The notes under the pieces were generated by a model. It did no database searches, was not told the DNA's origin, and saw only the letters and a list, made by a program, of their open reading frames with translations. From the NCBI RefSeq assembly GCF_910592395.1, contig NC_088310.1, positions 11,727,501 through 11,791,500 on the forward strand: DNA of 64,000 bases, given 5' to 3'. This DNA comes from Lineus longissimus (Eukaryota > Nemertea > Pilidiophora > Heteronemertea > Lineidae). Shown piece after piece: positions 22,650 through 32,046 of this stretch (positions are counted from its first letter, which is position 1; each line of letters begins with the position of its first letter). The translations under genes were made by a program, and so were the position numbers.

Positions 22650-22938
22650 GGAATCTGGAGTTCTAAAAGAGCACCAAATAGTTTATTTGCTTCGTTGTAA
22701 AGAGCACCCAATGAAAAACCACGTTTCCCGACGGTGGCCAATTTATTCTCGAAAAGGAATTCGTTGTATTTGATGGTCATATTGGTTGTTCGACCTTCCC
22801 GTTTGCTCCAGTAAAGTAGTCTCTGAAGATTGGGAAGAACCTGTCGAAGCCGGTCATTGTGGTGTCGTGGAATCGCATGGCAATTACCTCGTTCCTGTGA
22901 GATAGATTATTCGACCAGTTGTCAATGTCTCTTATAAT
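22650..22938 (-). CDS. PI-PLC X-domain-like phosphodiesterase, internal exon (possible frameshift)
   Basis: The acceptor CAAAATCATTTCAG precedes an exon starting IIRDIDNW at 22938, in phase with the previous exon. RNEVIAMRFHD matches the conserved strand after the second catalytic histidine. The frame closes with TGA near 22788. A shift of one base exposes a frame that stays open for about 50 codons and contains the family-like segment LATVGKRGFSLGALY. Either a one-base indel (mutation or assembly error) or an unrecognised splice separates them. The 3' end of the exon is not fixed. Confidence 0.55.
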
Positions 22939-23323
22939 CTGAAATGATTTTGTTTCTTATCAACAGAGGAGTGCACCCGATGGCCATTATTTGTGTTCCC
23001 ACTTCTAATCAACATACTGCAGCGTTAATTAGCTGGCCAGCACAACACTTCTCGTCATCGGACGCTGATCCGCACTTAATAACTTCCTAAGGCCATGGGT
23101 GCCTCAGGTGGCTCATACACGTAGAGCCATCAAGGTCACCCACTCCCATTACGTTTATTTGCTCATGCCGGTTTTGGCCCAATGTTATTATGATTTGCCC
23201 AGATAAGCTTTCGATAAGACAGGAAGGAAGGTGAACCATTAAAGCCGTTGGTACGCAGAGAAGGGCCGGGGTGATGATTCCTAAAACTCAGCTGTTCGGG
23301 CATCATCACAAGCGAAAGCCAAT

Positions 23324-23640
23324 ATGTGCCTGTGGAAATCGCACGACAACTCTTTCGGTCGATCACACCGATCAGAAGCACAGTATCTTCTCGTTGAGCA
23401 TCGTTTTAGGGACATAACATTTGGGGTAACGGCTTTGTCAGTACATGGCCTTTACATGTGGAATTCACTGAGTCACGACCTGATGAAAGAAACAGACTTC
23501 AATCTCTTTCTGCAGACTTAAAACCATTTCTCTTCCGAGAATATTTTGAGTGTGATCGAGCGCTTTTGAACATTGTATTCTCAGTGGAAAACAAAAATGC
23601 ATAGCTAACTTCATTCATTCAATTGTTTTTGATACAACAA
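23324..23640 (+). mobile_element. LINE 3'-terminal relic in PI-PLC intron
   Basis: Encodes the C-terminal pattern of CR1/L2/jockey-type ORF2: LLVEHRFRDITFG, ALSVHGLYMWNSLSHDL, then after a frameshift DLKPFLFREYFE. Only the last part of the ORF is left, and stops and shifts make it dead. It lies between two exons of the PI-PLC-like gene, on the opposite strand. Confidence 0.7.
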
Positions 23641-23756
23641 TAATCACTAGAATGACATTGTAGATGGTTTGGTAGTAATGTCGTGACAGACACCTTAATA
23701 TACCTTTATGTGTCGATATCTTATCCAACAATAATGTGTTTCAAATTTGCACTTGC

Positions 23757-23941
23757 CTCCCATAATTTTCGTCCGTAAGCTGTGTTGTGACTCGCGTAAG
23801 CCGTGTCTTCCTTTTCACGATTGTCAATGTCGAAAAATCGAATTCCAAAATCCAATTGGGCTGTGAAAGTGTAATCTTGGTTCCTGTATACGCATGACAA
23901 AGCGGAAATACCACTACCGTACTTCATGACCCTATTCGCCC
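23757..23941 (-). CDS. PI-PLC X-domain-like phosphodiesterase, catalytic exon
   Basis: A 185-bp exon with acceptor CTTATTTTACAG and a GC donor (GAG followed by GCAAGT at 23756-23751). It encodes ANRVMKYGSG, a CVYRNQ segment, QLDFGIRFFDID and YASHNTAYG; the histidine in SHN is in the place of the second catalytic histidine of PI-PLC-like enzymes. Phases match on both sides (phase 1 in, phase 0 out). Such enzymes cleave phosphodiester bonds of phosphoinositides or related lipids; actual substrates of this secreted family are poorly known. Confidence 0.75.
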
Positions 23942-24399
23942 CTGTAAAATAAGAAAAATAGGCAGATTTGTTCACAGTAAGAAGACTTGGTTCACCTAAA
24001 TCCTAAAAAGCGTTAGTAGTTATCAGTATTTGAGACGAAGCTAGCCGAACTAGAGCAAAATCATCGATATTCTTCCCTCTTATGATAGGTAGGAAGGTTT
24101 ACATTATAATGATGATTTTATAATGGGTGAGTTGTAATACTGTGTGTGATGGTGAAGGTGTTTGATGATAAAAATTTGTATTTGGTGAAGTTGAGATTAA
24201 TGTTCAGAGACTTCAGCATTAGAGGGTGATGAACTTGAGTGTGATGTGATATTGTACAATGAAAATAACAACAATAAAACTGCCAGAGGCCACTGTCATC
24301 ACCGTATAGATATTAGTTGACGACTGATTCTGGTTAAGAAACGTGCTATTTGCTTATAGCCAAAGGGAACTGTTATGCCATTTAACCAGTGTGACCTCG

Positions 24400-25140
24400 A
24401 AAAGTAGGGAGCCCCGCGATACAAACATTGTGGTGGTTATGTACCCATGATATCAGATTGGTGGTAATCGCGCAATTACATTTAGTCAGCCAATAATCAC
24501 CTTTTGATATTTTTCTCGAATTTGGCCACCTGGTGGCCAAGTGGTGAATCAAATCGAACCGAATTTTGGGCCCTGATCAGATGCCCTAACTAGATTGGGT
24601 ATATGTGTACCAAATGTGAGATCACTGGTCACTGAAGTTTATAGAAATGTGTCATAGTTTTAAAAGCCTAACGACTAATTTACGCAATTTGAACTCTGTG
24701 ACCTTAACGAAGGTTAAATCAAAATCATTTTTAAGTTATGATGTATCCTTGCTTGGAGTAACTGCCCTAAAAAGTTTATCAAAAACAAATTACCCGTTCA
24801 GTTTTGCCCCCTGGTGGTCAAGTTGAAAATCAGATCGGTCCGAAATTTGATGTCAGGGGTCATCTGACATAGGGGGGTCATTTGCACCAAGTTTCAAGAT
24901 AAGAAATGTGCCATAGTTACACCAAGACGGTCAATTTCAGCCATTTGCCCTCCGTGACCTTGAAAAGAACGTCTAATCGAAAACCCATGGCCATACGATA
25001 TGTGATGTATCCTGGAAAGAAATACACTTTTTATCAAAAATGAATCACTAATATTAAGCGAAATATCGCACTAAGTTAGTTTTCACATTTCTTCCCCTGG
25101 TGGCAACAGATTGATTCGGATCGAAATTCCAAGGGTGTTG
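24400..25140 (-). repeat. Satellite with CTCF-core-like motif, block 1
   Basis: Reverse-orientation, diverged monomers of the repeat at 34340-35446. Each carries the motif region (GGCCACCTGGTGGCC at 24524, CCCCCTGGTGG at 24807, CCCCTGGTGG at 25094) plus shared words such as GATGTATCCTTGC and TTGACCTTCG-type flanks. It lies in the intron between the two upstream PI-PLC-like exons. About 2.5 units are recognisable. Confidence 0.75.
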
Positions 25141-25685
25141 TGCGCATATCAGTTGACAACAATTACCAATAATTTGTGATGATGACGGTAAGATGACATT
25201 TAACTATATTAGTGTAAGACAGAAAATATCGAAACTGATGATACTTGGGTTTGCAAAGACTAGCTGAATTAGTCAACATATCACTCCATTTATTTCTTCG
25301 ATTTTATTATTAGATTGGCCTCGAAAAACAATATTTCGTTTCGTTTGCTGATTTCGATGCTGTGAATTTCATTGATTGTAATTTGAAATCTCGAATTCGG
25401 AAACTCGATCTATCCCTTATGGATTTATTTGGTTTGCTTTATGTTACAAATTAGTTGATAATGTTATGTAAACATACAAATATGTTTATAAATACGTTCA
25501 TTCCTCCTTTGTCCCGAACCAAAGTGCACGTTGATGGTGCGCTCGGAAAAACTACTTAAATTAGTGACAAATTGCACTATCCACATTGATAATTTCACTC
25601 CGCATTTGGTGCATCTGAAAGGGGGCGCCAAACGCTTCTTCATGATCCTTGGGCACCAACTGTCCCAATTTTTCAAGTGACTTAC

Positions 25686-25760
25686 CTGAGTTGTGAGTTC
25701 CAGGAAATGTTACTTCGTCAAATCTGAGATTGCAGAGTCCATTGTGGCCGTTGCACGCCG
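25686..25760 (-). CDS. PI-PLC X-domain-like phosphodiesterase, N-terminal exon
   Basis: A 75-bp exon with acceptor CAACATTCAAG and donor CAG/GTAAGT (25685-25680). It encodes CNGHNGLCN followed by FDEVTFPGTHNS, the hallmark of PI-PLC X-domain-like phosphodiesterases; the histidine of GTHN is the first catalytic histidine. It starts in phase 1 and ends with one base of a codon, which the exon at 23941 completes to glycine (GTHNSG). The four cysteine/asparagine residues just upstream fit a secreted form. Confidence 0.75.
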
Positions 25761-26709
25761 CTTGAATGTTGAAAAAAAACAAAACATGTCATACTTCCAG
25801 TGTTGCCAATGTTAAGGTGGTGATTTCGCTTAATTCTAGTTGGGCTAACCGGGTGTACCATTGTAATACAACATAATACTGTTGCCACGTTCGCAATGTC
25901 GGGAATTCTGGTCGATTCTTCTAAGACGGCAATCGTCATTCTTTACATTTCAGCCTCAATTGGGTCGAATGCGTTTTTTGTAATAACGGAATCGGGATAC
26001 ATTTTATAGTTAGAACAGCTGGCTATCGATTCCCAGTAATTTGTTTATGTCTCATGTTTCATTCTAGTTGTAAATTTGGTGGTATTCTGCTAAATATCCT
26101 TCGGTTACAAACGAGATGCTTGTCCAAACCACCTACGTGTATCCTTGTTTTAACGCTGATGACAACTTTAAGATAATGCAATATTTCTGTAATTTTTAAA
26201 AGAAGTGTGCTCTTGTATGTTGATAAATATATCTTCATAAAAAAACGTATTTCTGGAATATGTAAATGTAATTCTTGAAAGTTGAATAAAAAGTATATGT
26301 TGTCAAAAAGCCAAATGCTGACACAAATTAAGTTTCCAAAAATTTGCTTATAGTTAAATTGCCCTTCAACGTTTAACGGATAACGATAAAACCTCGACTT
26401 TTATGTGTAAGCTGCCAAAGAGTGGTATCAACAATGTGCTGAGATTTCAGCATGACGCAACTTCTAGTTTTGCCGCAAAAAGTGTCAAAACTTATTGATT
26501 CGCCCTCGTACATTACATACATTAGATTTTGTTCTTTAGGCATTTTTCAACACTTCTGCAGCCGTGCAAAGTTTAAATGATTTGGTGTCATTGGTTTCCG
26601 ATCAAACTATCAGACCCAAGAAATAACCCAGCCATGATCGCTTTGATGTTCTGTGCAATATAGAAGTTTTCTTCCCTTATGTCAGATGAATCACGACAGC
26701 CATGATCAC

Positions 26710-26743
26710 CGCCAACAGAAATTAAAAACAACAAGGGATGCAT
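26710..26743 (-). CDS. Candidate signal-peptide exon of the PI-PLC-like gene
   Basis: ATG at 26743 opens MHPLLFLISVG, a short hydrophobic stretch, followed by a possible donor (GCG/GTGATC) at 26709. The exon ends in phase 1, which matches the start phase of the exon at 25760, and joining would give a leader directly before the conserved CNGH segment. An upstream in-frame Met exists at about 26779. Support is phase and hydrophobicity only, and the donor is weak. Confidence 0.35.
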
Positions 26744-26956
26744 TGGCACAGTGGTATGGTAGCTTGATTCACAGCCCATTTCACCCAGTTAATTTTGCTG
26801 CGTGCTTAAGTGTCGAAAAATTAATTGTCTAATAATGCAGGCAATGAAATCTCACAAGCTTGAAAGAAGTATCTTTAGCTACAAGCGGCCGGAATTCGGT
26901 AAAATCATTTTTGACATTATTGGAGTATTTCAAAATCAAATGTATGTAATTGGTTT

Positions 26957-26998
26957 CATCTTAAGCAGGTCGAGTAATTACTCGACCTGCTTAAGATG
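26957..26998. repeat. Perfect 42-bp palindrome
   Basis: The half-site CATCTTAAGCAGGTCGAGTAA is followed immediately by its exact reverse complement, centred on AATT at 26976-26979, with no spacer. As DNA it could extrude a cruciform and as RNA form a 21-bp hairpin. No similar sequence was seen elsewhere in the window. Confidence 0.95.
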
Positions 26999-27059
26999 CA
27001 GATTCCGAGAGTTTTCCGCAGAAAAACGAGAGTTGCTGTTCATAGTACGACAACATTGA

Positions 27060-28180
27060 GACTCAGCACGCGAATAATGTGTTAGATCCTGAAGGCTGGC
27101 CCCCCCCCCAACAGCCAGTGCATACGGTGCATCACTTTCCGGTTCACAGAGTCCATGGGAACGAGCACACGGACTCAGACGATGACGGAGAGACTGACGT
27201 GGGTGCGTTACGACTACGCGACGTGGCAGCAGGGTTATCCATGTCATAACCAAGTTCCCAAACCTCAGCAGAATCAAACAGAGTGTACCACCTCAGACGG
27301 AGAGTATGGGCAGTATGTCTTAAGCGATCCAATAAACGGGTAGGAGAGACAGGAGCCAGAAGGCACATACAATGACCTACGAATCCTCGTAGAAGACGTA
27401 CAGAAAAAGGTAAGAATCCACAATGACGCGCAGCCTGACCAAAGCACAGCAGAGATCAGTAATTCAAGACAAGCTAATGGGTCGAATGGGGGGACTCCAA
27501 GTCGTTCGAATGGCGCCCAAGTGTTGACTCAAAGTCGTTCGAATGACAATATGGCAAACGAGCAAGGGTCATCATATGCGCGTTTAGATCCAGTAGCACC
27601 AGTAACGCATGGATAGTATTTGGACTTCAGACAACTAAGTTCGGAGGGGCAGCCTGACCGAAGTACTCGTGCTGAGAGCAGTTCAAGCCATGCTAATCCA
27701 GGTCGAAGCCCAGTTCCTGAACCTCAGCAGAATCGAACGGAGTGTGACACCTCACACGAAGAGTATGGTGAGTGACACCTCACTCACAGCAAAGATCAGT
27801 TCAAGACAAGCCAATTGATCGAATGGCCGGACTCTTGCTCGAATGGCGCCGAAGAGTTGACTCCAAGTCGTTCGAATCGCAGTGAATTGATATCAACATA
27901 TGTCAGTTCCAATGATAAAGTGAGGAAAATTGGTCATCTTGACTCTCGAATCGTAAAATTTGAGCGACTTCAACAGGCGAATTCCAAAAACTATTCTATA
28001 CCGAGCTACTTACCCTCACGTTACTCCTCAAGTATCCATTGTACTCCAAATCGGATCCCAAATACATTACGTTTCTGGAGCCCTTGATCCCAATTCGGAT
28101 TTTGTTTTATCTTCCCCTTAAGATTGTCCATTGTTTCCGACCGAATCGTGAACCTGTTCCTTTGATCAACCCCAAACAAT
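27060..28180 (+). other. Unrecognised coding-like region rich in Ser/Asn/Gln
   Basis: Several plus-strand frames, none longer than about 90 codons, encode polar Ser/Asn/Gln/Arg-rich sequence. Words are repeated: CAGCCTGACC (27430 and 27650), CTCCAAGTCGTTCGAATGGC-type (27495, 27530, 27855) and CCTCAGCAGAATC (27262 and 27721). The imperfect repeats and interrupted frame suggest a decayed gag- or ORF1-like region or an old minisatellite. No conserved domain was recognised, so no function is proposed. Confidence 0.35.
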
Positions 28181-28185
28181 AGCAA

Positions 28186-29174
28186 GGAGGCTGTTCCATG
28201 GATCAACCGCCCTCCCTATTACATATATATGTATATATGTTATCCAACAGAGGGCAGCAGGATTTAACACCTCTTTGAAGATTCACATAGCCGTGCGAAT
28301 GTTATATTTTTGGAACAGACTCAGAATTGGAAAAACAGATAAATGGGCTTATATCTTTTATAACATAACTAGGGAGCATTTAGACAAGGGTTATTTAAAC
28401 CAAGGCTGGTGTAAAAGTGTGAAAACTGTTCTAGACGGCTGTGGCCTCACTCAAATTTGGTATACTCCCGAGGTTTTGTCCCTACGAGAACTGAAAATTG
28501 TAGTTGAACAGATAATGAGAGACCAGTGTGAACAACTATGGAGAAACGAGGTAAATAACGATTTCAGATGTATAATTTATAGAATGTTTAAACAAAACCT
28601 GAATATGGAGCCCTATGTTAAAAAATTACCATTATATCAAACGGTCAGTATTTGTAAATTTCGTACTGGATCTATAAAATTCCCAGAAACAGTAACCAGA
28701 ATGTATAGAAATGAAACTGCAGAAAATATTTGTGGTCTTTGTGACCAGGTTTGTGTAAGAGACGAACTTCATTATTTTATTACGTGTCCGTATTTCCGTC
28801 ACATGCGAGTAAGGTTGTTTCCAAACTTAAAAGAATTACCTCAGGTTTTTTATCATGAATTTTTCCATCGCATTATGACTAAATGTTCCCGGGTAAACTT
28901 AGACAATATTCATAGTTTTTGTAAAGAATTCATCAGCTTGGTCCACCATATGTAAATGTTAAATCATGTAACCTCTTATACCCGAAAGGGTTTTTTGGAG
29001 AGAAATAAATTATGTTATGTTATGTTATGTTATGTTATGTTATGTTTGGGCTGAGGATATGGGTCACTGCCCCGATATATGATTATTACATAACCACAGG
29101 TGTATAAACAAGCCTAATTCTAAACAATATAGTCTGTGGCACCCCAGGTAGAAATTAATTACCAGTATACATAC
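28186..29174. repeat. Interspersed repeat X, copy split by a LINE
   Basis: The outer parts, 28186-28274 and 29045-29174, match 139-363 in reverse complement. The interruption (28278-29044) is a LINE 3' end. TTTG is present on both sides (28274-28277 and 29045-29048) and once in the uninterrupted copy, so it is the target duplication. Confidence 0.85.
28278..29044 (+). mobile_element. 5'-truncated LINE with Zn-binding C-terminus and (TTATG)n tail
   Basis: The frame from about 28278 to 28955 is open for about 226 residues and encodes the end of a LINE ORF2. Its tail holds a CGLC-x7-DELHYFITC zinc-binding-like cluster (28730-28790) typical of LINE RT C-termini. AATAAA lies at 29004, followed by a (TTATG)n tail at 29010-29044. 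The 5' end is truncated, as usual for target-primed insertion. The frame is intact, so the insertion is probably young. Confidence 0.85.
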
Positions 29175-29683
29175 TATGCTTGATATACTGTCTTCTCCCA
29201 CTTAACCGAGCGCGGCTGAATCGTAAAATGACTAAGTCCAAATGAATAGGCCGATTTTACTGGTAGCAGGCGAACATTAGAAATAACAGCCACAGCTGAT
29301 AATTGACTCCCTTTTCGTGGGCAATGCCAATGCCTTCCACGTAAGTGGATAAAAGACATGAACATTGACATGGGGTAGTCCTGTACTGAATGAATGAATA
29401 CAATACAACTAGCGTCCTCATTTTATGCCTATAGTGTTCGTTCACCAGACATTTCTAATCTAGGGTCTATAATAAATCCAGCTTCATGGGTCTGCAGAAT
29501 GTCCCAATAAAGAAGTCTTGCTGTTAACGAATAAATTAAAGAAAAGATTTACTTATCAATTTACCAATCAATTTTATTATCCAAACGGGATTTACACCTC
29601 ATCATCAAAAACATCATCATCCTCTTCTCCTTCCGAAAACTCAATCCCCTCAACAAACTGCTCAAGCTCATCATTTACCATCT

Positions 29684-30121
29684 CTACCCCTCCCCGACTT
29701 CGTCATCGTCCTCAGGAACTAGGCCACTGGCTCTCCAACCGTTCATAATCGTCTGTTGTGTGACCCTTTCCCAGCCGAGGCTGATCATCGTGACCACATC
29801 CCGCCTGGTGATCCGCTCACAATGTCCTTGATCATCAGTGTGGCCGATTTTCCACACTTTCCAAATGGTCCTCGGGTGACACTTGAAGCTCCTGTTTACG
29901 GTCAAGTCCAAGGGCTGCAGCAGCGAAGTACATCGTCCTGGAATGAAAGTGTCTGTCCCATTCTCTGCGGTGATTGCATCACGAAATTGCTGATTTCGAT
30001 GCGCCGGATACCTGTCTAAAAGTAACAGGAACGTGGCCCCTGCTACAAATGGCACAACCAGGGCCTGCAACCACTCGATTAGCGATTGGTGTCGGGCCCA
30101 ACCCTGTGGACTACCAGTTAC
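29684..30121 (-). pseudogene. Pogo/Tigger-like transposase, 3' catalytic exon
   Basis: After acceptor TTGTTTATTTTCCAG, this frame encodes VTGSPQGWARHQS then LLLLDRYPAH and IPGRCTSLLQPLDLTVN, the second-Asp and third-acidic neighbourhood of pogo-type DDE transposases (Tc1/mariner superfamily). It ends DDDEVGEG. A further acidic stretch (29680-29594) is open in another frame, so the C-terminus may be frameshifted. It pairs with exons at 30353-30719 and 30803-30984. The element is non-functional (see the other exons). Confidence 0.75.
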
Positions 30122-30352
30122 CTGGAAAATAAACAACAAGTATGAACATTTACATTACTTTTCTGAACAGTCAGACACGCACAATGTTTTGGTTCCATCC
30201 ATGACAAACCTATAATAATTTTAGTCATAGAAGTTCTGATTTTCCTAAAAAATACTACCATTAACTAGAATAACCGTCAATGACAACACTGATGACGTCA
30301 GGTACATGTCCTGTACTACAAGCACGGACTTGTATTCTATGCCAATACTCAC

Positions 30353-30719
30353 TCGCACATTGTCTGGAGCATTCGCCTGAAGCTGCCGAATGACGTCACC
30401 ATCTGGTGCCAAGCCTCTGAAGTTGACCTCGGCTCGTCCTTTTCGTCCGTCTGTCGTAACTACTAGAGTCACCGTGCATCCAAGTTTCGGGTTGCCTTGG
30501 GATGATCGAATGTCAACATTCTGAGACCCAGTCGCTTCCATTGTTGATCTTTGCACCATATCAAACAACACGAACGTCTCATTCATGTTCATGATGACAT
30601 CAAAATCAGCGTCTCTGATGAGGTCGGCAAAATCTCCCCGGTAGTCGGCAACCAAAGCCTGGGCGTTGTCAGGTAACCCCCTTGAATCTTTGGTCTTCCT
30701 TCGATAGCTGATTTGTTTC
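30353..30719 (-). pseudogene. Pogo/Tigger-like transposase, middle exon with mutated catalytic site
   Basis: Bounded by an acceptor at 30720-30721 and a GTGAGT donor at 30352-30347. It starts KQISYRRKTKDSRGLPDN and contains NMNETFVLFDM, where the family has NMDET; the first catalytic aspartate is therefore asparagine. GCTVTLVVTTDGRK follows as in active relatives. Joining to the upstream exon over an intron of about 83 bp restores the reading frame. Confidence 0.75.
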
Positions 30720-30802
30720 CTCAAATGGAATTTGCATATTGTTAAAATTCACCGCATACAATCCATTAAGGCCGATCCATGCAACAGCGGAATGAAACTC
30801 AC

Positions 30803-30984
30803 CTTTCCATAAAGTTGCTAAGCCAATGTGCAGATGCATGGAAAAGGTATCGCAGGGGTCTCTGTTCTTGTCTTTCGGCCTTCGTTTCGTTCGGAAGCTC
30901 TGCCCACCATTGCCGAAATTCTCTTCCAGCTTGCCCTTTAATATCCTCACCGAAAAACAGGGAAACCAAGTCTTCGGCGCTCAA
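30803..30984 (-). pseudogene. Pogo/Tigger-like transposase, second DNA-binding exon
   Basis: Encodes a helical stretch ending FHASAHWLSNFMER, which matches the CENP-B-type second helix-turn-helix (F-x-A-S-x-x-W-L-x-x-F). It ends at a strong GTGAGT donor (30802-30797) and its split codon is completed in phase by the next exon. The 5' boundary was not determined. Confidence 0.65.
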
Positions 30985-31393
30985 GGAACCAGGTGTTCAA
31001 ATTGTTTTCCATTTCGGGCCAGTATGCTGAAATAAAAAAGCTAACACGTTTAACATATTTGGAAATATTGATTGCCGATAACCACAGGTATGAACGAAAT
31101 GTTAGTCCTAGGAATAAAGGTCCCAGGAACAATAATACTGATATTATTAAAGGCAATGGTCAGGGTCAGTCGCTTTGATGTATAGTGCGACTTATTCTTC
31201 CGTCCATGACACAGAAGCGGACTTATTCCGGTCGGTATAGGCCAACAAGGAAGGAAATTCATTTAGCGAGGAATATAATGCTTGTAGAAACACTACCTTG
31301 TGCATCAGTGCCGTGTTGCCGTTGTCTCCTCCGTCTTGTATGGTCTTGAGTTGATCTATCTCGGAGGGCAAACAAGTCATCCTGTGTGCTTAA

Positions 31394-31575
31394 TCAACGT
31401 CTAAATGTCTGCGGTGCTATGCGTTGGTGTCTAGCAAAGGATGTCGCAGTTTCAGCATGACGTAATCCTATAGCATGCTCCAATTGGTATGTCTCGATAA
31501 GGTCAATCTTCTGATTGAGACTGTAGCTTTTCTGGTGCCTACATGCACCAGGTACAGCCTGGTTAGCATCATCTA

Positions 31576-31625
<50 letters not shown>

Positions 31626-31879
31626 GTAGTGGTATCAGGGTCAGGGCTGTCAACATCATCTCCATGCTCCATTCCATACGTTAACATCATCAGGGTGCCT
31701 GCTAGGCCTACCCACAAAATCCATCGCATTGCGTGCACGTGGTCAAAGCAAGATGGCAGACAACAATTATGACATTTGACACGAAAGTGCCCTTTATTGG
31801 ATTTCCCCCACAAGAAAACGATTCCATAATCGATTTGATAAAATAAATTCATTTGAAAGACTCTGGATTGGTCAACCAT
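31394..31879 (-). pseudogene. Pogo/Tigger-like transposase, N-terminal HTH region with Asp tract
   Basis: The frame contains SYSLNQKIDLIETYQ and RHQRIAPQTFRR, the psq-like first helix-turn-helix of pogo-type transposases. The frame closes with TGA right after FRR, where the family usually has Trp-Leu; translation past the stop continues with LSTQDDLFALRDRS, so a Trp codon probably became a stop. Upstream is a run of 16 aspartates encoded by a (CAT)n repeat at 31569-31625. The likely start is an internal Met near the acidic segment rather than the first Met. Confidence 0.6.
31569..31625. repeat. (CAT)n trinucleotide microsatellite
   Basis: Nearly pure (CAT)n run of about 17 units. Read on the minus strand in the transposase frame, it encodes polyaspartate. 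Confidence 0.95.
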
Positions 31880-32046
31880 TTACATGAACTTACGTAACTT
31901 CAATAATCATCACCCTGACTGCAGGGATTACTGGCCCTGACCGCGACCAGGCGTTATTGAATTGACAACATTTACAAGGTTGTCTTCCTATAACTATTGA
32001 TCAATATAATTGGCTGTCATATTGAATGTTTGCAGCCCACCGGTAA

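Noticed and set aside
31475-31684. Plus-strand frame with polyisoleucine
   Set aside because: Artefact of the (CAT)n microsatellite.
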